Positions 1 through 7,548 of a stretch of DNA of 16,699 nt are shown in pieces. The stretch covers positions 1 through 16,699 of the forward strand of contig JACKBR010000073.1 of the NCBI GenBank assembly GCA_020634495.1. Direction: 5' to 3'. The position numbers were made by a program, and so were the translations under genes. The number at the start of each line of letters is the position of its first letter. Within the stretch, counting starts at the first letter, position 1. Origin of the DNA: Ardenticatenaceae bacterium (GTDB lineage: Bacteria; Chloroflexota; Anaerolineae; Promineifilales; Promineifilaceae). The notes below the pieces were generated by a model. The model made no database searches, was not told the origin of the DNA, and saw nothing but the letters and a program-made list of their open reading frames with translations.

Positions 1-224
1 AAGGAGCCGAAGGGCTGGACGTGGAACATGGCAAACATCTGCTGCTGGCTGATTCCCCCCAGGCATTTGCCGATGCGGTCGTCAGCCTGCTGCATAATCC
101 AAATCTTTACCATCAGATTGCCGAAAACGGTTATCAACTCATTGCCGAAAAATATGATTGGCCTTCCGTAACGCCGCACTTTCTCCATCTTGTTCAGCGG
201 ACGGCCCAGGCTAAAAGCATATGA
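1..224 (+). CDS. GT4-family glycosyltransferase, C-terminal fragment (gene starts upstream)
   Basis: Only the last ~73 codons are visible, in the frame that begins at position 3 and ends at TGA 222-224. They read GAEGLDVEHG followed by a tail ending in QAKSI. The pattern (GAEGL, then a LLLADSPQAFADAV stretch, then a helical segment ending in a YDW motif) closely matches the C termini of the two complete GT4 proteins in this window (TIGLEG...LLADDPQSFATATV...YDW at 3449-4693, and the end of 6294-7526). This places it in the second Rossmann domain, which binds the nucleotide-sugar donor in GT-B enzymes. It is therefore most likely a retaining glycosyltransferase of a surface polysaccharide pathway; the acceptor and sugar cannot be told. 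A GTG at 21 could be read as a start but lies inside the conserved domain. The stop overlaps the next start as ATGA (221-224), suggesting translational coupling. Confidence 0.85.
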   Translation, partial: GAEGLDVEHGKHLLLADSPQAFADAVVSLLHNPNLYHQIAENGYQLIAEKYDWPSVTPHFLHLVQRTAQAKSI

Positions 225-1627
225 CATCATTTATCCAAAAAACATTAGGTTCTGGCGAATCCAGAAAGTGGCTTCAGCTCGTCGTGATGATCGGCGCTTT
301 GCTGCTCAGCTTGCTGATTGCCCGCTCTGGCCCGCAAATTTCAATTTTGGCGGTAATTGCTGCCCTGCCAGTACTGGTGGTTGGCGGCTATTTGTTGATC
401 CGCTATCCACCATTGGGCTTTTTGCTGGTCATTGCAATTTCTACGGTTTTTAAGATTGATATTCCACCAATTGGCCTGATAGCAATGGTCATCCTGATGC
501 TGACGGTACTGTGGATTTTTGACATGGTGGTACGGCAGCGGGAGATCAGTCTTGTCAAATCGCCTACCATTGCGCCACTGGTGATGTTTACGGCCGTTGT
601 TATTCTCGCCTTCATTGTAGGGCAACTACCCTGGTTCTCTATTTCCCAGGTTCCCCTAGATAATCAAATCGGTGGCGTTGCTATCTTCGTCATTTCTTTT
701 GCTGCCTTCATCCTTGTGGCCCACCAGGTTCGGGATATTCGCTGGCTAAAATGGATGGTCTTCCTCTATTTGGGGCTGGCTGGCCCCGCTGTATTTATTG
801 GTATGCGCGTGTTGCCCGGCTGGCGAACCCTGAATCAACTTCTGCTGCATCCCAAAACCACAGGCGGCAGCCTCTTTTGGTTGTGGTTGGCGGCAATGAC
901 GTTTAGCCAGGCAATGTTCAACAAAAAATTGGCCATGAAATGGCGCGTCCTGCTGATGACCGTGTTAATTGGCTACCTTTACCTGGCATTGGGCCGCAAC
1001 CGCGCCTGGACCTCTGGTTGGGCTCCCTCCTTTGTAACCTTGTTTGTCGTCTTGTGGGTGGCTCGCCCCAAATGGGCAATGCCCCTCACCATGGTAGGTA
1101 CGGCCGTTGTAATTTTGCTATTTCAGCCAATTTATAACTCCGTTTTTATTGGAGATAATGAATATAGCGCTGTAACCAGATGGGAAGCATGGCGAATTGT
1201 AGGTGAAATTATCAAAGTGAATCCAATCTTGGGTTTGGGGCCTGGGAACTACTATAACTACACCCTCCTATTCCCAATTCTTGGTTTCTACGTAGAATTT
1301 AATTCACACAACAACTATGTAGACATTGTGGCCCAAACCGGCTTTTTAGGACTCATCTGTTTTATCTGGTTTGTCGTTGTTACGTGGCAGCTAGGTTGGC
1401 GCTTGCGCACTCAAGTGCCTAAAGATGGCTTTACCCAGGCATTTATTTACGCAGCTTTGGGTGGTTTGGCCGGTAGTGTGGCGGCCGGTATGTTGGGGGA
1501 TTGGGTTCTACCCTTTGTCTACAACATTGGCATTTTTGGTTTACGCTCCAGCATTTATGCCTGGTTGTTCCTGGGGGGACTGGTGGCAATTGATCAAATG
1601 CGACGGGCAGGCCTTCCTCTTGATTAA
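221..1627 (+). CDS. O-antigen ligase / Wzy polymerase-like membrane protein
   Basis: A 468-residue polytopic membrane protein with roughly ten to twelve hydrophobic segments, starting near residues 20-36, 41-60 and 64-100. The family signature of O-antigen ligase/polymerase (PF04932, WaaL/Wzy_C type) lies in the second half: LGRNRAW (257-263), the VTRWEAW stretch around Arg320, GLGPGNYY (338-345) and SHNNYVD (362-368) before a Gly-rich TM helix (QTGFLGL, 372-378). In this family the Arg and His residues sit in a large extracytoplasmic loop and act on lipid-linked glycan. It would polymerise or ligate the repeat unit made by the neighbouring glycosyltransferases at the outer face of the membrane. 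The start ATG overlaps the stop of the upstream GT4 by 4 bp and has no clear Shine-Dalgarno, so coupling is likely. Sequence alone does not separate ligase from polymerase. It carries two ACGGCCGT palindromes (590, 1100), both read as Thr-Ala-Val. Confidence 0.85.
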   Translation: MTSFIQKTLGSGESRKWLQLVVMIGALLLSLLIARSGPQISILAVIAALPVLVVGGYLLIRYPPLGFLLVIAISTVFKIDIPPIGLIAMVILMLTVLWIFDMVVRQREISLVKSPTIAPLVMFTAVVILAFIVGQLPWFSISQVPLDNQIGGVAIFVISFAAFILVAHQVRDIRWLKWMVFLYLGLAGPAVFIGMRVLPGWRTLNQLLLHPKTTGGSLFWLWLAAMTFSQAMFNKKLAMKWRVLLMTVLIGYLYLALGRNRAWTSGWAPSFVTLFVVLWVARPKWAMPLTMVGTAVVILLFQPIYNSVFIGDNEYSAVTRWEAWRIVGEIIKVNPILGLGPGNYYNYTLLFPILGFYVEFNSHNNYVDIVAQTGFLGLICFIWFVVVTWQLGWRLRTQVPKDGFTQAFIYAALGGLAGSVAAGMLGDWVLPFVYNIGIFGLRSSIYAWLFLGGLVAIDQMRRAGLPLD

Positions 1628-1687
1628 AAACGCATTCATTCGGGCTGAAGATGATCATTATGCAGCCCATTCAAAAAAGGTGACAAT

Positions 1688-2515
1688 ATGTTAGGGAATT
1701 TATTCGCCGTAGCTGGTGAAGAATTAAAATACAGCTATGTCTATCTGAAGCATCAAATTGGGAGCACGCAGCAAAAAAAGGCCAAAGTGCTGGTTAATGG
1801 CAGCCCTAAATCAGGCACAACCTGGATGCTCAAAATGATCGCCTCCTTGCCTGGCTACGAAGAGATAGGCAATTATTACGGTGATTTTCAGAAGTATCAC
1901 ACCACCCAACCAGGGCACGTCATTCATGGACATGATGCGTTTACACCTGAGCTGAAAAATATTTTGCTGGCTGAAGGCGTCAAAGTGGTTTTGATGCTGC
2001 GCGATCCACGCGACCAGCTTGTTTCGCGTATGTTTCATGTAAAGCGCAGCACGAACCATGCCTGGCACGAGCGCATGAAGGTTTTAGACAATGATGAAGC
2101 GCTCATGTTATGTATTGAGGGGCGCGAAAAATTACCGGGTATGCAAGATATGATTACGCTGGCGCAAAGCTGGTTGCAAAGTAATGCAGAGGTGCTTTGC
2201 ATTCGTTACGAGGAGCTTTTAGCAGAACCAGTGCCTCATTTTAGTTCTGTGTTGGATTATCTGGGTATTCATAACAACCGAAGTTTGTCTGAAGTAATTG
2301 TGGAGCGAAATCGCTTTGCTCGTCTTTCGATGGGTAAGCGTATTTGGCAAAATGAACGCAAGCCTGGGCAGGAGGATACGAAGTCCCATTTTCGGAAGGG
2401 AATTGTGGGGGATTGGCGCAACTATCTTAAACCTGAGCATATTAAACGGTTTAAGGAATTGTGCGGCCAGCAGTTAATTGACCTGAAATATGAACAAGAT
2501 TTGAATTGGTCTTAA
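1688..2515 (+). CDS. Sulfotransferase domain protein (PAPS-dependent)
   Basis: A 275-residue soluble protein with the three hallmarks of the Sulfotransfer_1 family (PF00685): the 5'-phosphosulfate-binding loop PKSGTTW (40-46), the 3'-phosphate-binding segment RDPRDQLVSRMFH (105-117), and a C-terminal RKGIVGDWRN (236-245) matching the RKGxxGDWKN element that contacts the PAPS 3'-phosphate. A His in VIHGHD (78-83) is a candidate catalytic base. Length is typical. It should transfer sulfate from PAPS to a hydroxyl of a sugar or lipid in the cytoplasm, and its position between a ligase-like protein and a GT2 suggests a sulfated surface glycan; the acceptor is inferred. The start ATG follows AAAAAAGGTG (1673-1682). 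Sampled GC is low (about 43% in the line 2101-2160) and the gene has no ACGGCCGT, which could mean later acquisition. No PAPS synthesis genes are in the window. Confidence 0.9.
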   Translation: MLGNLFAVAGEELKYSYVYLKHQIGSTQQKKAKVLVNGSPKSGTTWMLKMIASLPGYEEIGNYYGDFQKYHTTQPGHVIHGHDAFTPELKNILLAEGVKVVLMLRDPRDQLVSRMFHVKRSTNHAWHERMKVLDNDEALMLCIEGREKLPGMQDMITLAQSWLQSNAEVLCIRYEELLAEPVPHFSSVLDYLGIHNNRSLSEVIVERNRFARLSMGKRIWQNERKPGQEDTKSHFRKGIVGDWRNYLKPEHIKRFKELCGQQLIDLKYEQDLNWS

Positions 2516-2524
2516 CCACAAACC

Positions 2525-3439
2525 ATGAAATTATCAATTGTAATTGTTAGCTGGAATACCAAAGATTTGTTGGATGCCTGTTTGCGTTCTATTTATGCCT
2601 ATCCATTGGACCAACCTTTTGAGGTGTGGGTGGTGGATAATAAGTCGAGCGACGATACGGTGGCGATGGTTCAGGAACATTTTCCGCAGGTTGAGCTGAT
2701 TGCCAGTGAGGAAAATTTAGGGTTTGCCGGTGGAAATAATCGGGCAATTCCCCATTGCCAGGGTGAGTATGTACTGCTGCTTAACCCGGACACCGAAGTG
2801 AAGCCAGAGGCGCTCAATGAGTTGGTTGCTTTTATGGATACGCATCCAGAGGCTGGTGCGGCTGGTTCTCGGTTGCTAAACGCGGATGAGACGTTGCAGC
2901 CTTCTTGCCATCCGCGCCCCACTCTGAGCCGTGAATTCTGGCGTATGTTTTACCTGGACAAACTGCTTCCTTATGGCAGCTACGATATGAGTAAGTGGAA
3001 CCTGGAGCAGCCGCGTGAAGTGGATGTGTTGATGGGGGCGTCTATGCTGCTGCGCAAGACGGTGTTGGACACGATTGGCCTGCTGGATGAAGGGTATTTT
3101 ATGTATTCTGAAGAGGTGGATTTGTGTTTTCGGCTGCAAAAGGCGGGCTGGCACTTGTTTTGGGTGCCACAATCGCAGGTTGTTCATTATTGGGGACAGA
3201 GCGCCAAGCAGGTGTTGGCGGAGATGTTTTTGCAGCTTTACCGGGGCAAATTGCGCTTTTTCCGTAAGCATTATGGTGGTTTGACGGTACCGCTTTATAA
3301 GGTGGTGCTGGGGCTGGCTGCTTTGCTGCGGTTGGGGTTGGCTCCTTTTGTGTGGCTGCGCAAATCTGACCAGAGTGGTTACCAACTGCATATGGCGCGG
3401 CATTACGGCCGTCTTCTTATCTCTCTCCCCAGCATGTAA
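2525..3439 (+). CDS. GT2-family glycosyltransferase (rhamnosyltransferase-like)
   Basis: A 304-residue GT-A fold enzyme. Ordered motifs: SIVIVSWN (4-11) starting the nucleotide-binding fold, VDNKSSDDT (37-45), ENLGFAGGNNR (63-73), the metal/UDP site NPDTEV (87-92) in place of a strict DxD, then GASMLLRK (171-178) and YSEEVDLCFRLQKAGW (194-209), the typical acceptor-side helix of the dTDP-rhamnose-transferase-like GT2 subgroup. The last ~60 residues are hydrophobic/basic and may form a membrane-associating helix. It would add a sugar by inversion to the lipid-linked repeat unit on the cytoplasmic face. It begins 9 bp after the sulfotransferase stop, with no recognisable Shine-Dalgarno, and is followed 9 bp later by the next GT4, consistent with one operon. 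The donor sugar cannot be named from sequence alone. Confidence 0.92.
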   Translation: MKLSIVIVSWNTKDLLDACLRSIYAYPLDQPFEVWVVDNKSSDDTVAMVQEHFPQVELIASEENLGFAGGNNRAIPHCQGEYVLLLNPDTEVKPEALNELVAFMDTHPEAGAAGSRLLNADETLQPSCHPRPTLSREFWRMFYLDKLLPYGSYDMSKWNLEQPREVDVLMGASMLLRKTVLDTIGLLDEGYFMYSEEVDLCFRLQKAGWHLFWVPQSQVVHYWGQSAKQVLAEMFLQLYRGKLRFFRKHYGGLTVPLYKVVLGLAALLRLGLAPFVWLRKSDQSGYQLHMARHYGRLLISLPSM

Positions 3440-3448
3440 GGTGTTGTT

Positions 3449-4693
3449 ATGCGCATACTGTTCCTGACCCAAATTATTCCCTATCCGCCAAACGCCGGGC
3501 CGCGGGTAAAAACCTGGCATGTGCTGCGCTATTTGTATGAGCGAGGGCATGAGGTAACGCTGGCTTCTTTTGTGCGTGATGAGGAGCTGCCGTATGTGGC
3601 TAAGTTGGATGAGGTGTGTACGGCCGTTCACACCGTGCCTATCAATCGCTCCCGCGTGGCTGATGTGCGCTATTGGTTGCAGAGTCATGTGTCGGGACGG
3701 CCGTTCCTCATTGAGCGTGATGATTTGGGTGGGATGCGCCAGCTGGTGCAAAAATTGCTTGCCGAACAGGAATTTGACGTGGTTCATGCTGACCAGTTAA
3801 CCATGACCCAATTTGCCCTGGACGCGAAGAAGTTGGCTGGGGGGAAACGGCCGTACATCATCTTCGATGCCCATAACGCCACCTGGTCAATCTGGGAACG
3901 AATGCGCCAGAACGCCCCCTGGTTCCTCAAGCCCGTGTACCAAATCGAGGAAAACCGCATTAAGCAGTACGAAGGCATGTTGGTGGAGCAGTTTGACCAC
4001 ACGATGGTGGTCATCGACCCAGACCGGGATTTGCTGCTGGCCGGGGTGCAAAACGGCAACACTGCCCAACTGAATGAGCGCATCAGCTCTATTCCCATTG
4101 CGGTGGATGCCCAGGTTTTGCAACCGATTCAGCGCCAGGCAGGTTCGCGCAATATTTTGACACTGGGCACGCTCAGCTACCCGCCCAATGCCGACGGCAT
4201 TCGCTGGTTTTTGCAGGAGATTTTCCCGCTGGTGCAGCAGCAGGTGCCCAATGTGACCCTGACGGTGATTGGCAAAAATCCGCCAGCCGATTTTGTGCAA
4301 ATGGCAGAGCAGTCTGGTGGGGCGATTGAGGTAACCGGGTACGTGGATGATTTGACGCCGTACATGGAAGCGGCCGCACTCATGGTGGTGCCGGTGCGGG
4401 CAGGCAGCGGGATGCGGGTGCGTCTGCTGGAAGCGTTTGCCCGCGCTATGCCCACCGTGACCACAACGATTGGCTTGGAAGGGATTATTGCTGAGGCGGA
4501 CAAGGAAATTTTGCTGGCTGACGATCCGCAAAGCTTTGCCACGGCTACCGTGAATTTGCTGAATGATCCAGATTTGCAAGATGCTTTGGCGAGAAACGGC
4601 CGTAAATTGGCCGAGGCTCGTTATGACTGGCGGGCGGTGCTCAAGCAAATGGATGCCGTTTACGCCCAGGCGGAGAGTAAAAGCTATGCCTGA
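3449..4693 (+). CDS. GT4-family glycosyltransferase (Stp1/EpsH-associated type)
   Basis: A 414-residue GT-B enzyme. The N-terminal acceptor domain begins MRILFLTQIIPYPPNAGPRV, as in the sugar transferases linked to PEP-CTERM/EpsH exopolysaccharide loci (TIGR03087-like, from memory). FDVVHADQ (109-116) is the usual N-domain strand. The donor domain shows NILTLGTLSYPPNADG (235-250), VIGKNPP (273-279) and the EX7E-type region RAGSGMRVRLLEAFARAMPTVTT (317-339), with Glu328 as the probable donor-binding acid. The Shine-Dalgarno (AAGGTG, 3438-3443) overlaps the previous stop codon. The 3' end overlaps the next gene by 8 bp. Its C terminus is clearly paralogous to the fragment at 1-224 and to the protein at 6294-7526. 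It carries three ACGGCCGT words (3620, 3697, 3847) plus one near the end (4596). Substrate unknown. Confidence 0.92.
   Translation: MRILFLTQIIPYPPNAGPRVKTWHVLRYLYERGHEVTLASFVRDEELPYVAKLDEVCTAVHTVPINRSRVADVRYWLQSHVSGRPFLIERDDLGGMRQLVQKLLAEQEFDVVHADQLTMTQFALDAKKLAGGKRPYIIFDAHNATWSIWERMRQNAPWFLKPVYQIEENRIKQYEGMLVEQFDHTMVVIDPDRDLLLAGVQNGNTAQLNERISSIPIAVDAQVLQPIQRQAGSRNILTLGTLSYPPNADGIRWFLQEIFPLVQQQVPNVTLTVIGKNPPADFVQMAEQSGGAIEVTGYVDDLTPYMEAAALMVVPVRAGSGMRVRLLEAFARAMPTVTTTIGLEGIIAEADKEILLADDPQSFATATVNLLNDPDLQDALARNGRKLAEARYDWRAVLKQMDAVYAQAESKSYA
4672..4677 (+). promoter_or_regulatory. Shine-Dalgarno deciding the start at 4686
   Basis: GGAGAG lies 8 nt before ATG 4686, inside the last codons of the upstream GT4 gene. 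It favours this start over an in-frame ATG at 4563, which would force a 131-bp overlap and add 41 residues unlike any GT39 N terminus. Confidence 0.75.
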
Positions 4694-6059
4694 AAAATTG
4701 AACCAACTGCTTAAAAACCCCAAACGACTCCTGGTGGCGATTTTGGTAATCTCTGTGCTGCTGCGCGTGTTCACCGGTGTTGTGTTCTATGGCAACGAAA
4801 TAAAAGCCTTGCCTGGCACCTTTGATGAGGTTTCGTACCACAACCTGGCCCTGCGGGTGATGGATGGGCACGGTTTCTCGTTTGGCGAGCGTTGGTGGCC
4901 CGGCACGGCGGCCAATGAGCCCACGGCGCACTGGTCGTATTTGTACACGGTTTATTTGATTGTGATTTATTCCATCTTTGGGCCAAGTCCACTGTTGGCT
5001 CGTATTTTGCAGGCGATTATTGTGGGGATTATCATGCCCTGGCTGCTGTACCGGCTGTCGTTTCGCATTTTTGCCCCGGCAGCGCGGGGTGAGGGGATGT
5101 TTACCTACACGCCGGACACGGCGCGAGCGCAGCGCGTTGCCTTGCTGGTGGCGGCGATTGGCGCGGTGTACATTTATTTTTTCTATTACACGGCTTCGCT
5201 CATCACCGAAGGATTTTACATTACGGGGATTTTGTGGGTGTTTGATACGGCCGTTGCCATCACCCAATCACAAAACATCACCACAAAACAATGGGTTGTA
5301 TTCGGCTTAGCAATGGGGATCACCATTTTGCTGCGGCAGTTGTTCCTGCTCTTTTTGCCGTTTTTGCTGCTCTGGCTGTGGTGGGCCAAACGGCCACGCC
5401 TGACCAGCTTTGTATTGCCAGTAGCCATTGTGGTGCTCATGATTGTGCCCTGGACGATTCGCAACTACCAGGCATTTGACCGCATTGTGCCGTTAAACAC
5501 CAATTCCGGTTTTGCCTTCTTCTGGGGCAACCATCCGCGCTACGGCACCCAGTTCATCCCCATTTTGCCCTCTGGCGAATATTACCGCATGATTCCCGAA
5601 GAGCTGCAAGCCCAGGGCTTGAACGAGGCGGAGATGGATTCAGCCCTGCTGTCTGAAGCCTTAAAAATCATCGCCGCCGATCCGGGACGGTATGTGCTGC
5701 TTTCTTTGAGCCGGATTCCCACTTACTTCATGTTCTGGCCCTCTGGTGATTCCAGCCCCGTGAGCAATATTTCTCGCGTGGGCAGCTTCGGCGTTTTCCT
5801 GCCGTTTATGCTTTACGGGCTGTTTTTGACCTTAAAACAATCCTTTGCTTCCTGGCGGGAGCGGCTGGCTTCGCCGTTTACGCTGCTTTTTTTGTTTATG
5901 CTGGTTTACAGCGGCATTCACATTCTCACCTGGACGCTCATCCGCTACCGCATTCCGGTGGACATCATATTAGTCATTTTTGCCGGGTACGGGTTGCTAG
6001 ATTTAGCGGAACGGGTCTTGGCGCGTCGCGGAGCTGCGGGGATTACGGCCGTTTCCTGA
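4686..6059 (+). CDS. GT39/PMT-type membrane glycosyltransferase (ArnT-like)
   Basis: A 457-residue polytopic membrane protein with about ten hydrophobic segments, from residues 15-35 onward. It resembles the dolichyl-phosphate-mannose mannosyltransferase/ArnT superfamily (PMT_2, PF13231): an early extracytoplasmic loop holds the FDE acid pair (46-48), followed by YHNLALRVMDGHGFSF, a segment typical of bacterial members, and a second loop has LITEGFY (172-178) with the conserved Glu. These enzymes move a sugar from a polyprenyl-phosphate carrier to lipid, protein or glycan on the outer membrane face. Here it likely decorates the glycan of this cluster; a protein O-glycosylation role is the alternative. 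The start overlaps the previous gene by 8 bp and has GGAGAG at 8 nt. It carries ACGGCCGT at 5247 and at 6045, the latter almost at the stop codon. Confidence 0.85.
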   Translation: MPEKLNQLLKNPKRLLVAILVISVLLRVFTGVVFYGNEIKALPGTFDEVSYHNLALRVMDGHGFSFGERWWPGTAANEPTAHWSYLYTVYLIVIYSIFGPSPLLARILQAIIVGIIMPWLLYRLSFRIFAPAARGEGMFTYTPDTARAQRVALLVAAIGAVYIYFFYYTASLITEGFYITGILWVFDTAVAITQSQNITTKQWVVFGLAMGITILLRQLFLLFLPFLLLWLWWAKRPRLTSFVLPVAIVVLMIVPWTIRNYQAFDRIVPLNTNSGFAFFWGNHPRYGTQFIPILPSGEYYRMIPEELQAQGLNEAEMDSALLSEALKIIAADPGRYVLLSLSRIPTYFMFWPSGDSSPVSNISRVGSFGVFLPFMLYGLFLTLKQSFASWRERLASPFTLLFLFMLVYSGIHILTWTLIRYRIPVDIILVIFAGYGLLDLAERVLARRGAAGITAVS

Positions 6060-6293
6060 CCAAATTTTAAGCGATCTCTATCCGCTCTCGTGTAAGGCTT
6101 GCGGTAAGGTTAACTCAGTACCATCAAGGCAAGCTGGTAAAGGTTAGTTTTGTCAATTTGAAACCGGGGACCGAGCCAACTCAGCTGTGCCGACGTGAAC
6201 AATTAACTTAAGCGGTTTTCTCAATAAACGGCCGTTTGTTGGTTTAAGCGTCATTGGTGTAATCGGCAAAAAGATTTAGCGGAAAGTATATTT
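6060..6293. other. Intergenic region within the glycan cluster (234 bp)
   Basis: No convincing gene, terminator hairpin or consensus promoter is visible. It holds one exact ACGGCCGT (6228-6235), an imperfect direct repeat GGTAAGGTTA (about 6102) and GGTAAAGGTTA (about 6137), and a weak GGAAAG ribosome-binding site (about 6281-6286) before the ATG at 6294. As the longest gap in the first operon it may contain an internal promoter, but none can be placed by eye. Confidence 0.4.
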
Positions 6294-7526
6294 ATGAACG
6301 TCTTGTTTATTGTGCCCTATGTACCCAACCTCGTGCGGACACGGCCGTATAACCTCATACGACATTTGGCCGCCAGAGGGAACCGGGTAACCGTTTTAAC
6401 CGTTTGGGCCAACGAACAAGAACAGGCTGACCTAGACCATCTGCAAGAAATTTGCCATGAAGTTCACGCCCTGCCCATGCCCCTGTGGCACTCCCTGCTA
6501 AACAGCCTTTTAGCGCTCCCCAGCCGCAAACCATTACAAAGTGTGTATTCCTGGAAGCCGGAGTTAGTTGCTCATATTAACGGCCGTTCCCCCTACGATG
6601 TTGTTCATGTTGAGCACCTGCGCGGTTCGCGCTACGGCTTGCATTTCAAAGAAACAAGCCACTTACCCGTCGTTTGGGACAGCGTAGACTGTATCACCCA
6701 TTTATTCCGCCAGGCCGCCACGCAAAGCAAAAGCATAAAAGGCCGCTTGCGCAGCTGGCTGGATGTTGAGCGTACCGCCTGGTATGAAGGCTGGCTGCTG
6801 GATAAATTTAATCATGTGTTAGTCACATCCCCGGTGGACCGGGACGCCCTGCTTGGCTTAAAACCACAGGGCAGCACGCCATCTCCCATTTCTGTTTTGG
6901 GCAACGGGGTCGATGTGGAACATTTCAGCCCCGACGCCAGCGTGGCGCGGGAGCCTGACACGCTGGTCATCAGCGGCAAAATGAGCTACCACGCCAACGT
7001 CACCATGACGCTGCATCTGGTGAATGAAATAATGCCCCACGTCTGGCAGCAGCGCCCAGAGGCCAAATTGCTGGTCGTTGGCAAAGACCCCACGCGGGAA
7101 ATTCAGGCGCTGGCGGAAAATCCCAACATCGTGGTAACCGGCACAGTGGATGCGCTGCCGCCTTACTTGCAAAAAGCAACTGTGGCTGTCGCCCCAATTA
7201 CGTACGGCGCTGGCATCCAAAACAAGATTTTGGAGGCGATGGGCTGCGGCACACCCGTCGTGACAACGCCGCAGGCCGTGGCGGCTTTGTGCATTGAACC
7301 TGAGCGAGATATTCTGGTGGCAGACTCGCCAGAAAGTTATGCCCAGGCCATTTTGACCGTGTTAGAGAGTTCGCAGCGGCAGGAGGAATTGGGTCGAAAC
7401 GGCCGTCTCTACGTTGAACAATATCACCATTGGCCCAATGTGGCCGCCCGATTAGAAACAATTTATGCTGAGGCCATTGACTCCTCACATCGCCAATCAA
7501 CGCGCCCTCTCAGCATACAGCAATGA
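6294..7526 (+). CDS. GT4-family glycosyltransferase
   Basis: A 410-residue GT-B protein. The N domain begins MNVLFIVPYVPNLVRTRPYN and has YDVVHVEHLRG (101-111). The donor domain shows VLGNGVDVEHFSP (201-213), LVISGKMSYHANV (224-236), LLVVGKDP (259-266) and YGAGIQNKILEAMGCGTPVVTT (304-325), in which Glu314 is the likely EX7E acid. It is paralogous to the GT4 at 3449-4693 and to the fragment at 1-224, so the cluster carries at least three related GT4 enzymes, probably for successive residues of one repeat unit. hddA follows 22 bp later. It contains three ACGGCCGT words (6341 as Arg-Pro-Tyr, 6580 and 7399 as Asn-Gly-Arg). The donor is unknown; a heptosyltransferase role is possible because the heptose genes are adjacent, but nothing in the sequence proves it. 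Confidence 0.92.
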   Translation: MNVLFIVPYVPNLVRTRPYNLIRHLAARGNRVTVLTVWANEQEQADLDHLQEICHEVHALPMPLWHSLLNSLLALPSRKPLQSVYSWKPELVAHINGRSPYDVVHVEHLRGSRYGLHFKETSHLPVVWDSVDCITHLFRQAATQSKSIKGRLRSWLDVERTAWYEGWLLDKFNHVLVTSPVDRDALLGLKPQGSTPSPISVLGNGVDVEHFSPDASVAREPDTLVISGKMSYHANVTMTLHLVNEIMPHVWQQRPEAKLLVVGKDPTREIQALAENPNIVVTGTVDALPPYLQKATVAVAPITYGAGIQNKILEAMGCGTPVVTTPQAVAALCIEPERDILVADSPESYAQAILTVLESSQRQEELGRNGRLYVEQYHHWPNVAARLETIYAEAIDSSHRQSTRPLSIQQ

Positions 7527-7548
7527 CGACACTCGGAGTATAGAAATC

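Noticed and set aside
1642..1668. Hairpin GGGCTG/CAGCCC between the ligase and sulfotransferase genes
   Set aside because: Only 6 bp of stem with a 15-nt loop and no T run; too weak to call a terminator.
2876..3787. Long minus-strand open frame of about 303 codons across the GT2 and GT4 genes
   Set aside because: It is antisense to two well-supported genes, spans their boundary, and its His/Gln/Arg-rich translation looks like a shadow frame.
4370..4377. GCGGCCGC as a variant of the iterated palindrome
   Set aside because: The outer bases differ and such variants are rare here (six in total), so it was not counted with the ACGGCCGT set.
4563..4685. In-frame extension of the GT39-like gene to an ATG at 4563
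   Set aside because: It would overlap the GT4 gene by 131 bp, lacks a ribosome-binding site, and the extra 41 residues do not resemble a membrane-protein N terminus. ATG 4686 has GGAGAG at 8 nt.
3887..4774. Long minus-strand open frame of about 295 codons across the GT4 and GT39-like genes
   Set aside because: Composition is His/Arg-rich without recognisable motifs, and both plus-strand genes are clearly real.
7465..7548. Upstream start for hddA
   Set aside because: It lies within the GT4 gene; ATG 7549 has a ribosome-binding site and gives the family N terminus.
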